NCBI RefSeq assembly: GCF_019443105.1
Contig: NZ_JAHZIJ010000026.1
Span: 1-59,924 of the forward strand
Source of the DNA: Paenibacillus oenotherae
GTDB taxonomy: Bacteria; Bacillota; Bacilli; Paenibacillales; Paenibacillaceae
Direction of reading: 5' to 3'
DNA: 59,924 bases
Of the stretch, positions 1 to 7,948 are shown piece by piece. The notes under the pieces were generated by a model. That model searched no databases, was not told the origin of the DNA, and saw nothing but the letters and a program-made list of their open reading frames with translations. The translations under genes were made by a program, and so were the position numbers. Numbering within the stretch: position 1 is the first letter of the stretch; every line of letters begins with the position of its first letter.

Positions 1-19
1 ATTCCATATTTAACCAATA

Positions 20-45
20 CCCTCCGCACCACCGGAGGTTCTTTG
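20..45 (+). terminator. Rho-independent terminator at window edge
   Basis: CCTCCG (21-26) pairs with CGGAGG (33-38) and is followed by TTCTTTGG. It probably ends a gene that lies to the left of the window. Between it and the repeat that starts near 155 I see no gene. Confidence 0.5.
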
Positions 46-154
46 GCATGTACAAAAAGTATAGCACCATTTTTCTCAAATTCCAAGTCATCAATGCTTG
101 ACAAACATTAGCTGGTTTCATTGTATAGGGAGACTTAGTGGGGACTCTGTCTAA

Positions 155-493
155 AATCATCAAACAACTTTCTGGACAAGCTCTTCTCCAAGTAGTTTGA
201 AGGCAGCGTGACGGAGCAGGAGGCCTGCGAATGTGCATGAATTTCGGTTGAAAGACGCCATAATGGTTAAATTCCTGCGATCAGGCATGAATTTGAGAAA
301 AAATTGGCTGTTTAGGAGAAACAAAGGTGAAATACCTGCACGCTGGCAGGCATTTCACCTTCATGGGGCCAGAAACGAACAAATAAATGCCGTTTCGCAT
401 GTTTCGCCTAGCTCGTATCTTGCATGTCTCGGCGTTTGAATGACGGATCGTCCTCTGGCGAGGAGTACGTCAGAAGTCTGATGATCGCAGGCA
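155..493 (+). repeat. Dispersed intergenic structured repeat, copy 1
   Basis: This is the first of four related elements (others near 8950, 23561 and 59396). From 155 to about 218 it matches copy 4. The core starts at 219 and holds two modules of the form CCTGCGA-N4-GCATGAATTT (about 224-244 and 274-293). The main hairpin follows: GGTGAAAT (326-333) and CCTGC (335-339) pair with GCAGG (346-350) and ATTTCACC (352-359) around a six-base loop. The 3' part, including the small hairpin CCTCTGGCGAGG, is shared with copy 2 up to about 493. A 68-codon open frame runs through the element, but single-base indels between copies break that frame, so I read the element as non-coding. No gene is seen between 46 and 577. 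Confidence 0.85.
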
Positions 494-577
494 CTCCACA
501 TCGTACAGCTTCTTACAGTGGGAGATGAGATTTCCAAAAAGGACTTTCTGAACAGCCCCATTGTTGTTCTTGGTCGC

Positions 578-1336
578 TTACAGTCCCATAATGCTATCGC
601 CGGATCGTTCAAACAGATAACTGTGAATGGTATCAGGTATCTCATTCAGCTTGTTCAGCGTAAAAAATGCTCCCTTAGGAACAATATCAATCCCTACAAT
701 ATTGTAGACCCATTCAGAGTCAGCCTTCATATGAATGGCATGGATACCGGAAGTGAGAGCGGGGACGACATCGGTTCGCATAGAATTGCCGATCATCCAT
801 GTCATGCTGCGGTCGAAGCCGCCTTCCTGCAGTATATTCTCCATCGCCTCGTTATTCTTATGGGAGCGGATGTAGATCCGATTGCCGAAATAGCGCTCAA
901 GCCTCATCTTCTCTATCTTGCGCCGTTGGATGAGCAACTCGCCGCCCGTATAGAGATGAAGCTCATGACCGCTGGACGCCAGGCGATCCAATGTCTCCTC
1001 CATAAAGGGATAAGGCTCGACTTCATGCTCGTACACACTCCGGCCGAGCTTCCATAGCAGATCCTCTTCAAGAACAGAACGGGTCCTGCCAACAAGATTC
1101 GAGAAATGCCGATAGGTGTCAATGAATGACTGCGGGAAGTGATCGCTCTTGAAGCCCACGGCATGGACAGCAGCAATATCGATTTCAGTTTGCTTGCTGC
1201 GGATGATATCTGATGAAATATTGTAACCATGGAAATAAGAAGCCATGGAATCAATAAACTGGTCAATGACAAGATAGAAATATCGATTGCAATATATGAG
1301 TGTATCATCAAGATCGAAGAGTATATTCTGTTTCAT
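578..1336 (-). CDS. HAD-superfamily hydrolase
   Basis: The 252-residue protein is a haloacid dehalogenase-type hydrolase, a cytosolic aspartate-nucleophile phosphatase or phosphotransferase. Motif I is FDLDDTL with the nucleophile D8 and acid/base D10. Motif II is the LYTGG segment with T130, and K160 is the likely motif III lysine. Motif IV is the MIGNSMRTDV stretch at 181-190. The helical region between residues 20 and 110 fits a C1 cap, as in phosphoglycolate phosphatase-like members. The start is supported by AAGGAG about ten bases upstream on the minus strand. It is divergent from the 45-aa gene at 1463. The substrate cannot be told from sequence. Confidence 0.85.
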   Translation of the reverse strand: MKQNILFDLDDTLIYCNRYFYLVIDQFIDSMASYFHGYNISSDIIRSKQTEIDIAAVHAVGFKSDHFPQSFIDTYRHFSNLVGRTRSVLEEDLLWKLGRSVYEHEVEPYPFMEETLDRLASSGHELHLYTGGELLIQRRKIEKMRLERYFGNRIYIRSHKNNEAMENILQEGGFDRSMTWMIGNSMRTDVVPALTSGIHAIHMKADSEWVYNIVGIDIVPKGAFFTLNKLNEIPDTIHSYLFERSGDSIMGL

Positions 1337-1462
1337 CTAGACGGGACTCCTTCCTGAGCGGATGCGGGCTGTATGAACAATTTACCGCACATGAGGACGG
1401 TCCGTCAAATCGAATAAGAATGCTGTCATTAACAAATACTTTATCCGGAGGTGAGTCTAACC

Positions 1463-1600
1463 ATGCCATTCAATAAAAGTCAGAAGAAAGACAATCAGCG
1501 CAACGAATCAAGCTTCAGAGAACATTCCATTACCACCAGCCCGGAGAAAACAGCACAACGTCCGTCCAGCCTGAACGGCATTAACAAGCAGCTGCCATAA
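1463..1600 (+). CDS. Small basic hydrophilic protein (45 aa)
   Basis: A 45-residue frame begins at an ATG that follows a near-perfect GGAGGTG ribosome binding site with eight bases of spacing. The protein is rich in Lys, Arg, Gln, Asn and Ser, has no hydrophobic segment and no cysteine, and looks disordered. I do not recognise a family. Its size and composition recall small spore-associated or nucleic-acid-binding peptides of Bacillales, but that is only a resemblance. It lies between divergent and convergent neighbours and ends just before a GC-rich inverted repeat. The strong ribosome binding site is the main reason to call it real. Confidence 0.6.
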   Translation: MPFNKSQKKDNQRNESSFREHSITTSPEKTAQRPSSLNGINKQLP

Positions 1601-1644
1601 GAATTGCCGGGTGGGCGCAGCTGCCAGTTATTCCGAAGCGATGC

Positions 1645-1682
1645 GCGCCTCCCGCATAGGCGGATCAAGGGGCGGGAGGCGC
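1645..1682. other. GC-rich inverted repeat between convergent genes
   Basis: GCGCCTCCCGC (1645-1655) and GCGGGAGGCGC (1672-1682) form an 11-bp stem between the ends of the 45-aa gene and the minus-strand 73-aa gene. Neither side has a clear T run. It may act as a bidirectional terminator or an RNA end-protecting hairpin. Confidence 0.45.
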
Positions 1683-1695
1683 ATAAAGCGGGCAG

Positions 1696-1917
1696 TTATG
1701 CATACTTGCTCTGCTTGGCATTCAAATCCTGTTTAATAAAAGCAATCCGTCTCCGGACATAGAAGTCATAGCTCTCGCCCTTCAGCTCCCGAGGTGTGAT
1801 CACCTCATCCGCTGTGTTGTCGATAATGGTCAATGCGCCGTCGGAGTAAAATTTAAACGTCAAATCGCGCCACGGGCGGTGCCTTTCGATGAATCGATAG
1901 TTTTCACAGTTTCTCAT
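1696..1917 (-). CDS. Small SOS-controlled protein of unknown function (73 aa)
   Basis: The start at 1917 was chosen because GAGGAGG lies about ten bases upstream; a longer frame up to 1953 would run across that site. The 73-residue product is soluble, rich in Arg, aromatic and charged residues, and has no recognisable domain or signal. Its promoter (TATAAT on the minus strand at 1973-1968) is bracketed by two palindromes of the GAAC-N4-GTTC type, the DinR/LexA operator of Bacillota. The gene is therefore probably induced by DNA damage. A cell-division inhibitor or toxin-like role would fit other small SOS genes, but there is no direct evidence for it here. Confidence 0.65.
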   Translation of the reverse strand: MRNCENYRFIERHRPWRDLTFKFYSDGALTIIDNTADEVITPRELKGESYDFYVRRRIAFIKQDLNAKQSKYA

Positions 1918-1947
1918 GATGATCAGCCTCCTCAGAAATAAATTTTG

Positions 1948-1959
1948 GAACATGTGTTC
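1948..1959. promoter_or_regulatory. DinR/LexA-type SOS box 1
   Basis: GAACATGTGTTC matches the Gram-positive LexA operator core GAAC-N4-GTTC exactly. It lies just downstream of the -10 element of the minus-strand promoter, where repressor binding would block transcription start. Confidence 0.75.
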
Positions 1960-1967
1960 TTGTTTCT

Positions 1968-1996
1968 ATTATACCAAACATTTGTTCGTGTGGAAA
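1968..1996 (-). promoter_or_regulatory. Promoter of the 73-aa SOS gene
   Basis: Read on the minus strand, a perfect TATAAT lies at 1973-1968. A weak -35 candidate (TTTCCA) lies 17 bases further upstream at 1996-1991. The two SOS boxes sit on either side of the -10. Confidence 0.5.
1976..1987. promoter_or_regulatory. DinR/LexA-type SOS box 2
   Basis: AAACATTTGTTC differs by one base from GAAC-N4-GTTC. It occupies the spacer of the minus-strand promoter, 28 bp centre to centre from box 1, which is close to an integral number of helical turns. Confidence 0.6.
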
Positions 1997-2064
1997 CAAT
2001 TATTTTAATCCCTTAAACTAGATTGATAGACTTTACTGAAGCCAGTAATAAAGGAGCGCCTTAC

Positions 2065-2790
2065 ATGATCAGAGTAACTCAACTATCGAAGCAAATACCA
2101 GGCGGACCGGTTGTTCTATCAGATGTAAGCTTTGAAGTCCAGCGGGGAGAATTCGTCGCAATCAAAGGAGCAAGCGGAAGCGGCAAATCCATGCTTTTGC
2201 GCTGTTTGGCCCTTCGCGAGAAGTGGGACAGCGGTACCTATATAGTCGATGATGCCAATGTATTTGATAAAGGGCTTGCAGGCAGGCTTCAAATCCGCCG
2301 TGAAATGGCCTATCTGGAAGAGAAACCGATGCTGCAGCCCAATCGCACGGTGCTGAAAAACGTACTTATCGGCGCTTCCTACCAGACCCCAATGTGGCGA
2401 AGGCTGACGGGCATGATTCGGAACGATGATCATATGGGCGCAATGGATATGATTGAGAAGCGGGGGCTGCTGGACAAGGCCCACCTGATGGCTGGCAAGC
2501 TAAGCGGTGGAGAGAAGCAGCGTGTAGCCATTGCGCGTGCGCTAGTGCACGGAGCCAAGACGCTGCTCGTTGATGAGCCGGTGTCAGGCCTGGATCCCCA
2601 AACGGCAGAACAGGTGCTGGCTGATCTGAAGGGGTTGTGCCAGTCGCAAGGGGTGACGGTGATCGCGGTCATGCACCAGGGCGATTGGGCGGAACGCTAC
2701 GCGGATCGTATTCTTGGGCTCAGTAGCGGCAAGCTTGTACTCGACATTAAAGGCAGACGGCTGACAGAACGGGAGAAAATGCTGCTGTAA
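2065..2790 (+). CDS. ABC transporter ATP-binding protein, PhnC-like
   Basis: This 241-residue ATPase has Walker A GASGSGKS (35-42), the signature LSGGE (146-150) followed by QRVAIARAL, Walker B LLVDE (167-171), the D-loop SGLD and an H-loop histidine in VMHQGD. Size and organisation resemble the phosphonate-type importer ATPases. I chose the ATG at 2065 because AAGGAG precedes it by nine bases; an in-frame start at 2023 lacks a ribosome binding site. No permease or substrate-binding protein is adjacent, so its partner is elsewhere or it acts alone. Substrate unknown. Confidence 0.85.
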   Translation: MIRVTQLSKQIPGGPVVLSDVSFEVQRGEFVAIKGASGSGKSMLLRCLALREKWDSGTYIVDDANVFDKGLAGRLQIRREMAYLEEKPMLQPNRTVLKNVLIGASYQTPMWRRLTGMIRNDDHMGAMDMIEKRGLLDKAHLMAGKLSGGEKQRVAIARALVHGAKTLLVDEPVSGLDPQTAEQVLADLKGLCQSQGVTVIAVMHQGDWAERYADRILGLSSGKLVLDIKGRRLTEREKMLL

Positions 2791-2887
2791 GCGAAGAGGA
2801 GAAATAGCGCGAAGTAGAAATGTAGAAATGGGAACCGAGCTCGCGGCATATAATGGAGCATCAACCTAAATAGGCAGGTGTCCATAT

Positions 2888-3499
2888 ATGGCATTCCAAT
2901 TCCCGGCTGTCATCCATGCGTCACGCATTACCTTTCCCAAAGCAGAGCTGTGGGTTCCCGTAATTAGCGGACTGCACAACGCGGCTGCACGCAACGCCAT
3001 GAACGAGACGATCAGACGGACGGTGAGAGAGCTCGTAACCGAGCAAGGATCCTTGGACGATCCAAGAGCGGAGATGCAAGGCTATTTCGAAATAAAGACC
3101 AATGAAAAAAATGTGCTCAGCCTCTCCTTGTTCAATTATGCGTACACAGGAGGGGCTCATGGCTTGACGCTGCAGAGATCGTTAACCTTCGATACCGGAA
3201 CAGGCAAAGCCTACTCCTTGTCAGAGATGTTCAAGCCGGGCAGCCCATACGTAAGCAGATTATCGGATATCATCAAGAAGCAAATCGAAGAGCGGGAAAT
3301 CGCTACGCTTGATCCCTTCAATGCTATCAGTCCGGATCAATCCTTCTATATTGCTGATCGTGCTTTGGTCATTTATTTTGCCTTATACGAGTTAACTCCG
3401 TATGCCTTTGGTTTCCCTTATTTCCCTATATCCGTCTATGATTTGACCGACATTATTAACCCCAATGGACCACTCGCACCCATGACTGTGAATTATTAG
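2888..3499 (+). CDS. DUF3298-containing protein (RsiV/PdaC-like fold)
   Basis: The 203-residue protein carries the pattern of a DUF4163 segment followed by DUF3298: an N-terminal strand-rich part with FEIKTNEKNVLSLSL, the family hallmark YAYTGGAHG, then TFDTGTGKAYSLSEMF and a helical part. Such domains occur extracellularly in RsiV (lysozyme-sensing anti-sigma factor) and PdaC. This copy has no visible signal peptide or transmembrane segment and no catalytic domain, so it is a stand-alone domain of unknown role. It stands alone between the ABC ATPase and the Spo0F-like gene. Confidence 0.75.
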   Translation: MAFQFPAVIHASRITFPKAELWVPVISGLHNAAARNAMNETIRRTVRELVTEQGSLDDPRAEMQGYFEIKTNEKNVLSLSLFNYAYTGGAHGLTLQRSLTFDTGTGKAYSLSEMFKPGSPYVSRLSDIIKKQIEEREIATLDPFNAISPDQSFYIADRALVIYFALYELTPYAFGFPYFPISVYDLTDIINPNGPLAPMTVNY

Positions 3500-3592
3500 G
3501 TGATGTCAATCTTTTTTTTACATGTAATAGAGGGATTTTCGAGCAGACGTCGAAAAGTGGTATGGGAAAGCCTGATTTAGAGGAGCATTCTC

Positions 3593-4168
3593 ATGAAGTA
3601 TTTTCTCATACTGCTATCCATCGTTGCGATTGCCGTAATTATTGGAGCAGTAAGCAAGTTGTCACTTAAACGTGTAAGTCGAAGTCCCGTTGACGGAGCG
3701 CCGCCGAAATCAATTTCGGAATTTTCATTACATCGTGTACCTGAGCAATCGATACTGGTGCAAGAGCAGGTCGTTTATTCTTCACTGGCCGAAGCGAGCG
3801 ATCAACCGTTTGCGATTCTCATTGTGGACGACCAGGCGGCAATACGGATGCTGCTTCGCGAGATGTTTGAGCTGGAAGGGATTTTCGTATATGAGGCCGC
3901 GAACGGAATGAGTGCCATTGAACAGGTTCGGCAGAACCGGATTGACTTCATTCTGCTGGATGTGAAGATGCCGGATATGGATGGCTTCGAAGCGCTAAGC
4001 CAAATTCGCTGCTTCAATTCTGAAGTCAAGGTAGCAATGATCACTGCATATGGGGCTTCGGACAGGATGGAGCAGGCCAAGCAGCTCGGTACGCTTGCGT
4101 TCTTTACGAAACCATTCGATATTGAAATTGTGAAATCATTCGTATTGTCCCATCTGCATCATACTTAA
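3593..4168 (+). CDS. Membrane-anchored Spo0F-like response regulator receiver
   Basis: The 191-residue protein starts with one hydrophobic segment (about 2-20) followed by basic residues, a linker of some 50 residues, and a single receiver domain (about 73-190). The acid pocket is D79/D80, the phosphoacceptor D123 in LLDVKMPDMDG, T151 follows strand 4 and K173 lies in FFTKPFD. The domain reads closely like Spo0F (ILIVDDQ-IR-LL, MITAYG, KPFDI). There is no output domain. Spo0F itself is a soluble phosphorelay protein, so an N-terminal membrane anchor is unusual. GAGGAG lies eight bases before the ATG. Confidence 0.8.
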   Translation: MKYFLILLSIVAIAVIIGAVSKLSLKRVSRSPVDGAPPKSISEFSLHRVPEQSILVQEQVVYSSLAEASDQPFAILIVDDQAAIRMLLREMFELEGIFVYEAANGMSAIEQVRQNRIDFILLDVKMPDMDGFEALSQIRCFNSEVKVAMITAYGASDRMEQAKQLGTLAFFTKPFDIEIVKSFVLSHLHHT

Positions 4169-4241
4169 GGCTATTCCTAATATGTTGTGCTGACAATCAC
4201 TCCACCTTCATACAGTCATGTATGGGGGTGGAGCTTTGTTT

Positions 4242-5906
4242 ATGGTGTATCTGGGCTTGTTGCTGTTTCTTATCGTTGGTGTATTGTCGGTATATATTGG
4301 TGCTGTCGCACTGCGGAAATCCGGTCAGTCTCTTCATCAGTCACTGGCTCAGCACTCTTCATATGTTCGATACATGCAGGACAAACATGAGCTGAACCGA
4401 TTTGGGTATGCGCAGCAGCTGACCCGATATGCCGGGGCGTTCTCGGCCTTTGGAGCTTCTTTCTCCACACTGTCCGTTCTTGGGGGAGCATTATTTATAC
4501 TCGGGCCGGCAGTTGCTGCGGGCGGACCGGCAATAGTGGGCATCGGCTGGCCGCTGCTTGCTCTGTTCGCAATCGCAACGTCATGTTCGCTTGCCATGCT
4601 TGCTTCGGCATTTCCACTTGCAGGAGGCTGTTATCACTGGGCTGCGGCCTGCGGCGGCAGACGGTTGGCGGCTATGGCGGGCTGGCTCCATCTATGCGGC
4701 TATATTCTTCTTACTGTGGTAACCAATCTGTTCTGTGCAGACTGGATCAATGAAATGGTCGGGAGGCTGCTCGGCTTCGACAGCACAGGCTGGTCATTGG
4801 GAGGCATTGCGCTGCTCATGTTCCTGACGCAGGCAGCAGCCTGTGCGAAGGGCGCAACCTCGCTCGGACGAATATGGAGCGCAATGACGTGGCTGCATGC
4901 ATTGTTTGTTCTCGGACTAGTAGCTTCTCTTATCACACTATCCTGGCCTGGTATTTTTCCGCTGGAACTTCTATATGATACTGCCGGCATTGCTCCTGCA
5001 AGCTCAGATTCTTCGCTGCCATTCATAGTGGGCTTGCTGCTGCTTCAGCGGTTATTCGTGGGTTCAGATGCGGCAGCGCAATTGGCCGAAGAGACGGTTG
5101 ATCCGAAAATCAATGTTCCCTGGTCGATCTATTTGTCTGTTGTTTATGTGTTTATATTCGGGTTTGTTATGTTTGTTGTTCTGCTGCTGCATTTTCCCCT
5201 TGGTGCCGCGGGCTACGGTTCCTATGGCGTGCTCTCAATCTGGATCATGGATAGCTGGATGGGCTGGGGCAAAGCACTCCTGTGGTGTCTCTCGCCAATT
5301 ATCGTACTGATCTGCTGGAGCAGCGGACTAGGCGCTATGAATACAGGAGCCCGGATGCTGTTCGCTATGGCCAGGGATGAGGCAGTGCCTGTATCAAAGT
5401 GGCTGTCTCACATCTCGGAGCGGTATCGCGCGCCTGTCGGGTCGGTTGTATGTACGGCGCTGGCTGCAATTGTCATTGCTGCAGTGGTACTGTCCAGCGG
5501 TTGGAGGGGATCGGGCGAAGGGCTGGCAGTGCAGCTTATGCTTGCTGTCATAATTGCTATTCAGCTTGCTTGTGCCATTCCGATAGCCTTGAAAATTCGT
5601 GCCAGGAGACAGGGAATAATAACGGCTGCACTTATTGGCCCTTGGCAGCTTGGGAAATTGTCGCCTGTCATGGATGCGGTTTCATTGGTTTGGTTTATTG
5701 CAAGCACAGGTGGAGCATTATGGCTGTTGAATGGATCAATGCTGGCAGCTGCATGTTTAATATTCATTGCGTTTATAGTCTATGTGGAGGCCACATTTAA
5801 TAACATGAAGCTGAAAGGCACACTTAGAACGAGAGATACGATTGCTTTCACGCGAATGAAGATGGATGAAATGATCCGAATTGAGAGAAAATTTCCGCAA
5901 CAATAA
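4242..5906 (+). CDS. APC-superfamily amino acid permease
   Basis: This 554-residue integral membrane protein has about twelve hydrophobic segments. Features typical of the amino acid-polyamine-organocation family (UgaA/GABA-permease side) include SFSTLSVLGGALF in the first domain, the AFPLAGGCYHWAA motif and SDAAAQLAEETVDPKINVPWS after the seventh segment. The ATG at 4242 follows GGGGGTGGAG with good spacing, which favours it over one at 4218. The first segment (about 1-27) before the family core is an extra N-terminal helix. Substrate cannot be assigned. Confidence 0.85.
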   Translation: MVYLGLLLFLIVGVLSVYIGAVALRKSGQSLHQSLAQHSSYVRYMQDKHELNRFGYAQQLTRYAGAFSAFGASFSTLSVLGGALFILGPAVAAGGPAIVGIGWPLLALFAIATSCSLAMLASAFPLAGGCYHWAAACGGRRLAAMAGWLHLCGYILLTVVTNLFCADWINEMVGRLLGFDSTGWSLGGIALLMFLTQAAACAKGATSLGRIWSAMTWLHALFVLGLVASLITLSWPGIFPLELLYDTAGIAPASSDSSLPFIVGLLLLQRLFVGSDAAAQLAEETVDPKINVPWSIYLSVVYVFIFGFVMFVVLLLHFPLGAAGYGSYGVLSIWIMDSWMGWGKALLWCLSPIIVLICWSSGLGAMNTGARMLFAMARDEAVPVSKWLSHISERYRAPVGSVVCTALAAIVIAAVVLSSGWRGSGEGLAVQLMLAVIIAIQLACAIPIALKIRARRQGIITAALIGPWQLGKLSPVMDAVSLVWFIASTGGALWLLNGSMLAAACLIFIAFIVYVEATFNNMKLKGTLRTRDTIAFTRMKMDEMIRIERKFPQQ

Positions 5907-6168
5907 TTTCCCGGCGATACTCCGAATTATTTCCCGGGGAAGCGCAGAAAACAACAGAAAAAGCAGACTTTCGACACCATAATAATTGCCGGGGTGGAAC
6001 TGCCGCTGCATGAAATAATAAAATTAATAATATGAAAATTTTATAATGTTAAATATAGACCGATGATGAGGTTAAGCCTGCTGCTGGTATGCCTGAAGCG
6101 TTCGATTGCTTCGCAGCCGGAAGACATCATATAATGACCATAGAAGATGATGGATGGAGGAATTTGGC

Positions 6169-6831
6169 GTGACATTGCTCGGCAAAATCAATTCCCTTAA
6201 TGTATCGCTGCCAGTCGCGGTACTGCATGGAACAAAGGAAATCGAAACCGGAATTTTCAAAAAATCAGCAGGGCAGCCGTTAATGCTGACGTTTACGGGG
6301 TTAATAGGTGATGGGCAAGCGGATCTGATCAATCATGGAGGGCCGGATAAAGCGGTATGCGTTTACTCGGCCCGTCACTATCCTTATTGGTCAGCGAAGT
6401 GGCAGCGCGAGGTGGAGCCAGGAGCCTTCGGGGAAAATTTTACCGTGTCCGATCTGACGGAGGAGACCTTATGCATCGGAGACATTGTCCGCGCCGGACA
6501 TGCTTGGGTACAAGTAAGCCAGCCGCGCCAGCCTTGCTTTAAATTAGGCATGAAGCACAATCTTCCGGAGCTTCCGCAGCAGGTTCAGCAGAATGGCTAC
6601 ACGGGCTTTTATTTTCGCGTCCTGCAAGAAGGTGTTGTTGCCGCAGGCGATCCTCTCTATCTGGAGTCAAGACATGCTGCTGGAGTCACCATCGCGGCGG
6701 CGAATCATGTCATGTATGAGCAGAAGACAAGCATTGACAGCATGCAGCGTCTGCTTGCGATTCCTGAGCTGGCGGAGAGCTGGCGGCACACGTTCCAGAG
6801 CAGAATTGCCAGGTTAGCGGCTGATGAATGA
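6169..6831 (+). CDS. MOSC domain protein, YiiM type
   Basis: The 220-residue protein matches stand-alone MOSC proteins that bind molybdenum cofactor or act on N-hydroxylated substrates. It shows the LINHGGPDKAVCVYS and WQREVEPGAFGENFTV signatures and the conserved cysteine C123 in QPRQPCFKLG, the presumed Mo ligand. A GTG at 6169 was taken as start because GGAGG is eight bases upstream; an ATG at 6154 overlaps that site. It is followed closely by a phosphotransferase gene, 17 bases on. Confidence 0.85.
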   Translation: MTLLGKINSLNVSLPVAVLHGTKEIETGIFKKSAGQPLMLTFTGLIGDGQADLINHGGPDKAVCVYSARHYPYWSAKWQREVEPGAFGENFTVSDLTEETLCIGDIVRAGHAWVQVSQPRQPCFKLGMKHNLPELPQQVQQNGYTGFYFRVLQEGVVAAGDPLYLESRHAAGVTIAAANHVMYEQKTSIDSMQRLLAIPELAESWRHTFQSRIARLAADE

Positions 6832-6848
6832 ATTGAGGGTCGGACACG

Positions 6849-7859
6849 ATGACTAGAGAAGCAGGTGTCGACGTCGGCGCCTATCTTGCAGCTTATGAGC
6901 TTCCGGCATCATGGCGTGCAGTGCAGGAAGAGAGCGGCATGAACAATACGACGCGAATGATCTATGCGGGAGACGTCAGGTATGTGCTGCGGATATATGA
7001 CAACCACCAGGATTCGGGAATCGTAGAGCTTGAACATCATTTGTTAAAAGAGCTGCAGCTTGCCAAGCTGCCGTTCCATGTGCCTCAGCCAGTCTTCAGC
7101 AGGGAAGGGAAGACGATAACAGTTCATCAGAGCGGTAAGCTTGGGGCGTTATACCATTACATAGAAGGCGAGCGCTCATCGCCTGACAATGATTCGCATA
7201 TCGAAGGTCTTGGCTGGGCGACCGGCATGCTTGCTCATGCGTTGCAAAGGATTAACGTCATTAATAAACCGCTATACGAGCCGTATTATGAATGGGAGAA
7301 AACGCATTTTTCCGTACCGAATGATCGTCTGCGGCAGTTGGTCAATGAATCTGAGCTGCTCAATTATCATCTGGACGAGCTTGAACAGCTTATAGGACAT
7401 CGGGAACGATTGAGTGAACTGCGCACGCATTTTATGAAGCTGCCGCATCAGTGGATTCATGGCGACCTCGTGTTTTCCAATTGTTTGGCAGCCGGCGACC
7501 GAATTGTCGGCATTCTGGATTTTGAATTCTGCACGAAGGATATTCGGGTGATGGAGCTTGCTGTAGTACTGGCTGAGTTCCCGCATGATGATACGGATGA
7601 AGCCGTTCGGCGAATCGGTTTATTGTGCCAGGGGTACGGTTCGGCGGCCCAATTAACCCGCGAGGAGCTGCATCATCTTCCTGATCTGATCAAGCTCCGT
7701 ATGATGGATGTATTCCTGCATTTCGCCGGCCGCTATGAATCCAATCTGGATGCTGCTGAGGTGTGGGATAAGCAAATTGTCCGCACTTCGTTCGTCTGCG
7801 GCTGGGTAGATCGGAACAGGGAGAGGCTCATGGAGTTGTTCCTGAAGTTTCTGCTCTAA
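6849..7859 (+). CDS. APH-family phosphotransferase
   Basis: The 336-residue protein has an aminoglycoside phosphotransferase/choline-kinase fold. The catalytic loop is HGDLVFSN (H204, D206, N211) and the metal-binding motif is ILDFEF (D224). The N-terminal lobe has the VLRIYDN lysine/arginine strand, where the usual lysine is arginine. Members phosphorylate small alcohols or act as antibiotic kinases; this one has no specific resemblance to a known resistance enzyme. It is translated just after the MOSC gene and before the ChbG-type gene, so the three may be one transcript. Confidence 0.8.
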   Translation: MTREAGVDVGAYLAAYELPASWRAVQEESGMNNTTRMIYAGDVRYVLRIYDNHQDSGIVELEHHLLKELQLAKLPFHVPQPVFSREGKTITVHQSGKLGALYHYIEGERSSPDNDSHIEGLGWATGMLAHALQRINVINKPLYEPYYEWEKTHFSVPNDRLRQLVNESELLNYHLDELEQLIGHRERLSELRTHFMKLPHQWIHGDLVFSNCLAAGDRIVGILDFEFCTKDIRVMELAVVLAEFPHDDTDEAVRRIGLLCQGYGSAAQLTREELHHLPDLIKLRMMDVFLHFAGRYESNLDAAEVWDKQIVRTSFVCGWVDRNRERLMELFLKFLL

Positions 7860-7948
7860 ACGATAACGCCGGCGCCATATAATCAAGTAAGGAATCATGC
7901 CGGATACTGTTGCAGCAATGGGTTAACATATGGCTGGAGGCGATTGCG

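Noticed and set aside
233-439. A 68-codon frame in repeat copy 1 that resembles frames in copies 2 (8964-9173) and 4 (59475-59693)
   Set aside because: The similarity comes from the conserved hairpin. Copy 2 differs by a one-base indel before the second module, so the first part is read in another frame, and copy 3 has an early stop. Arm changes are compensatory in RNA pairing rather than synonymous in protein.
518-1057. 179-codon plus-strand frame across the HAD gene
   Set aside because: The minus-strand frame has the full HAD motif set and a good ribosome binding site; the plus-strand frame has neither.
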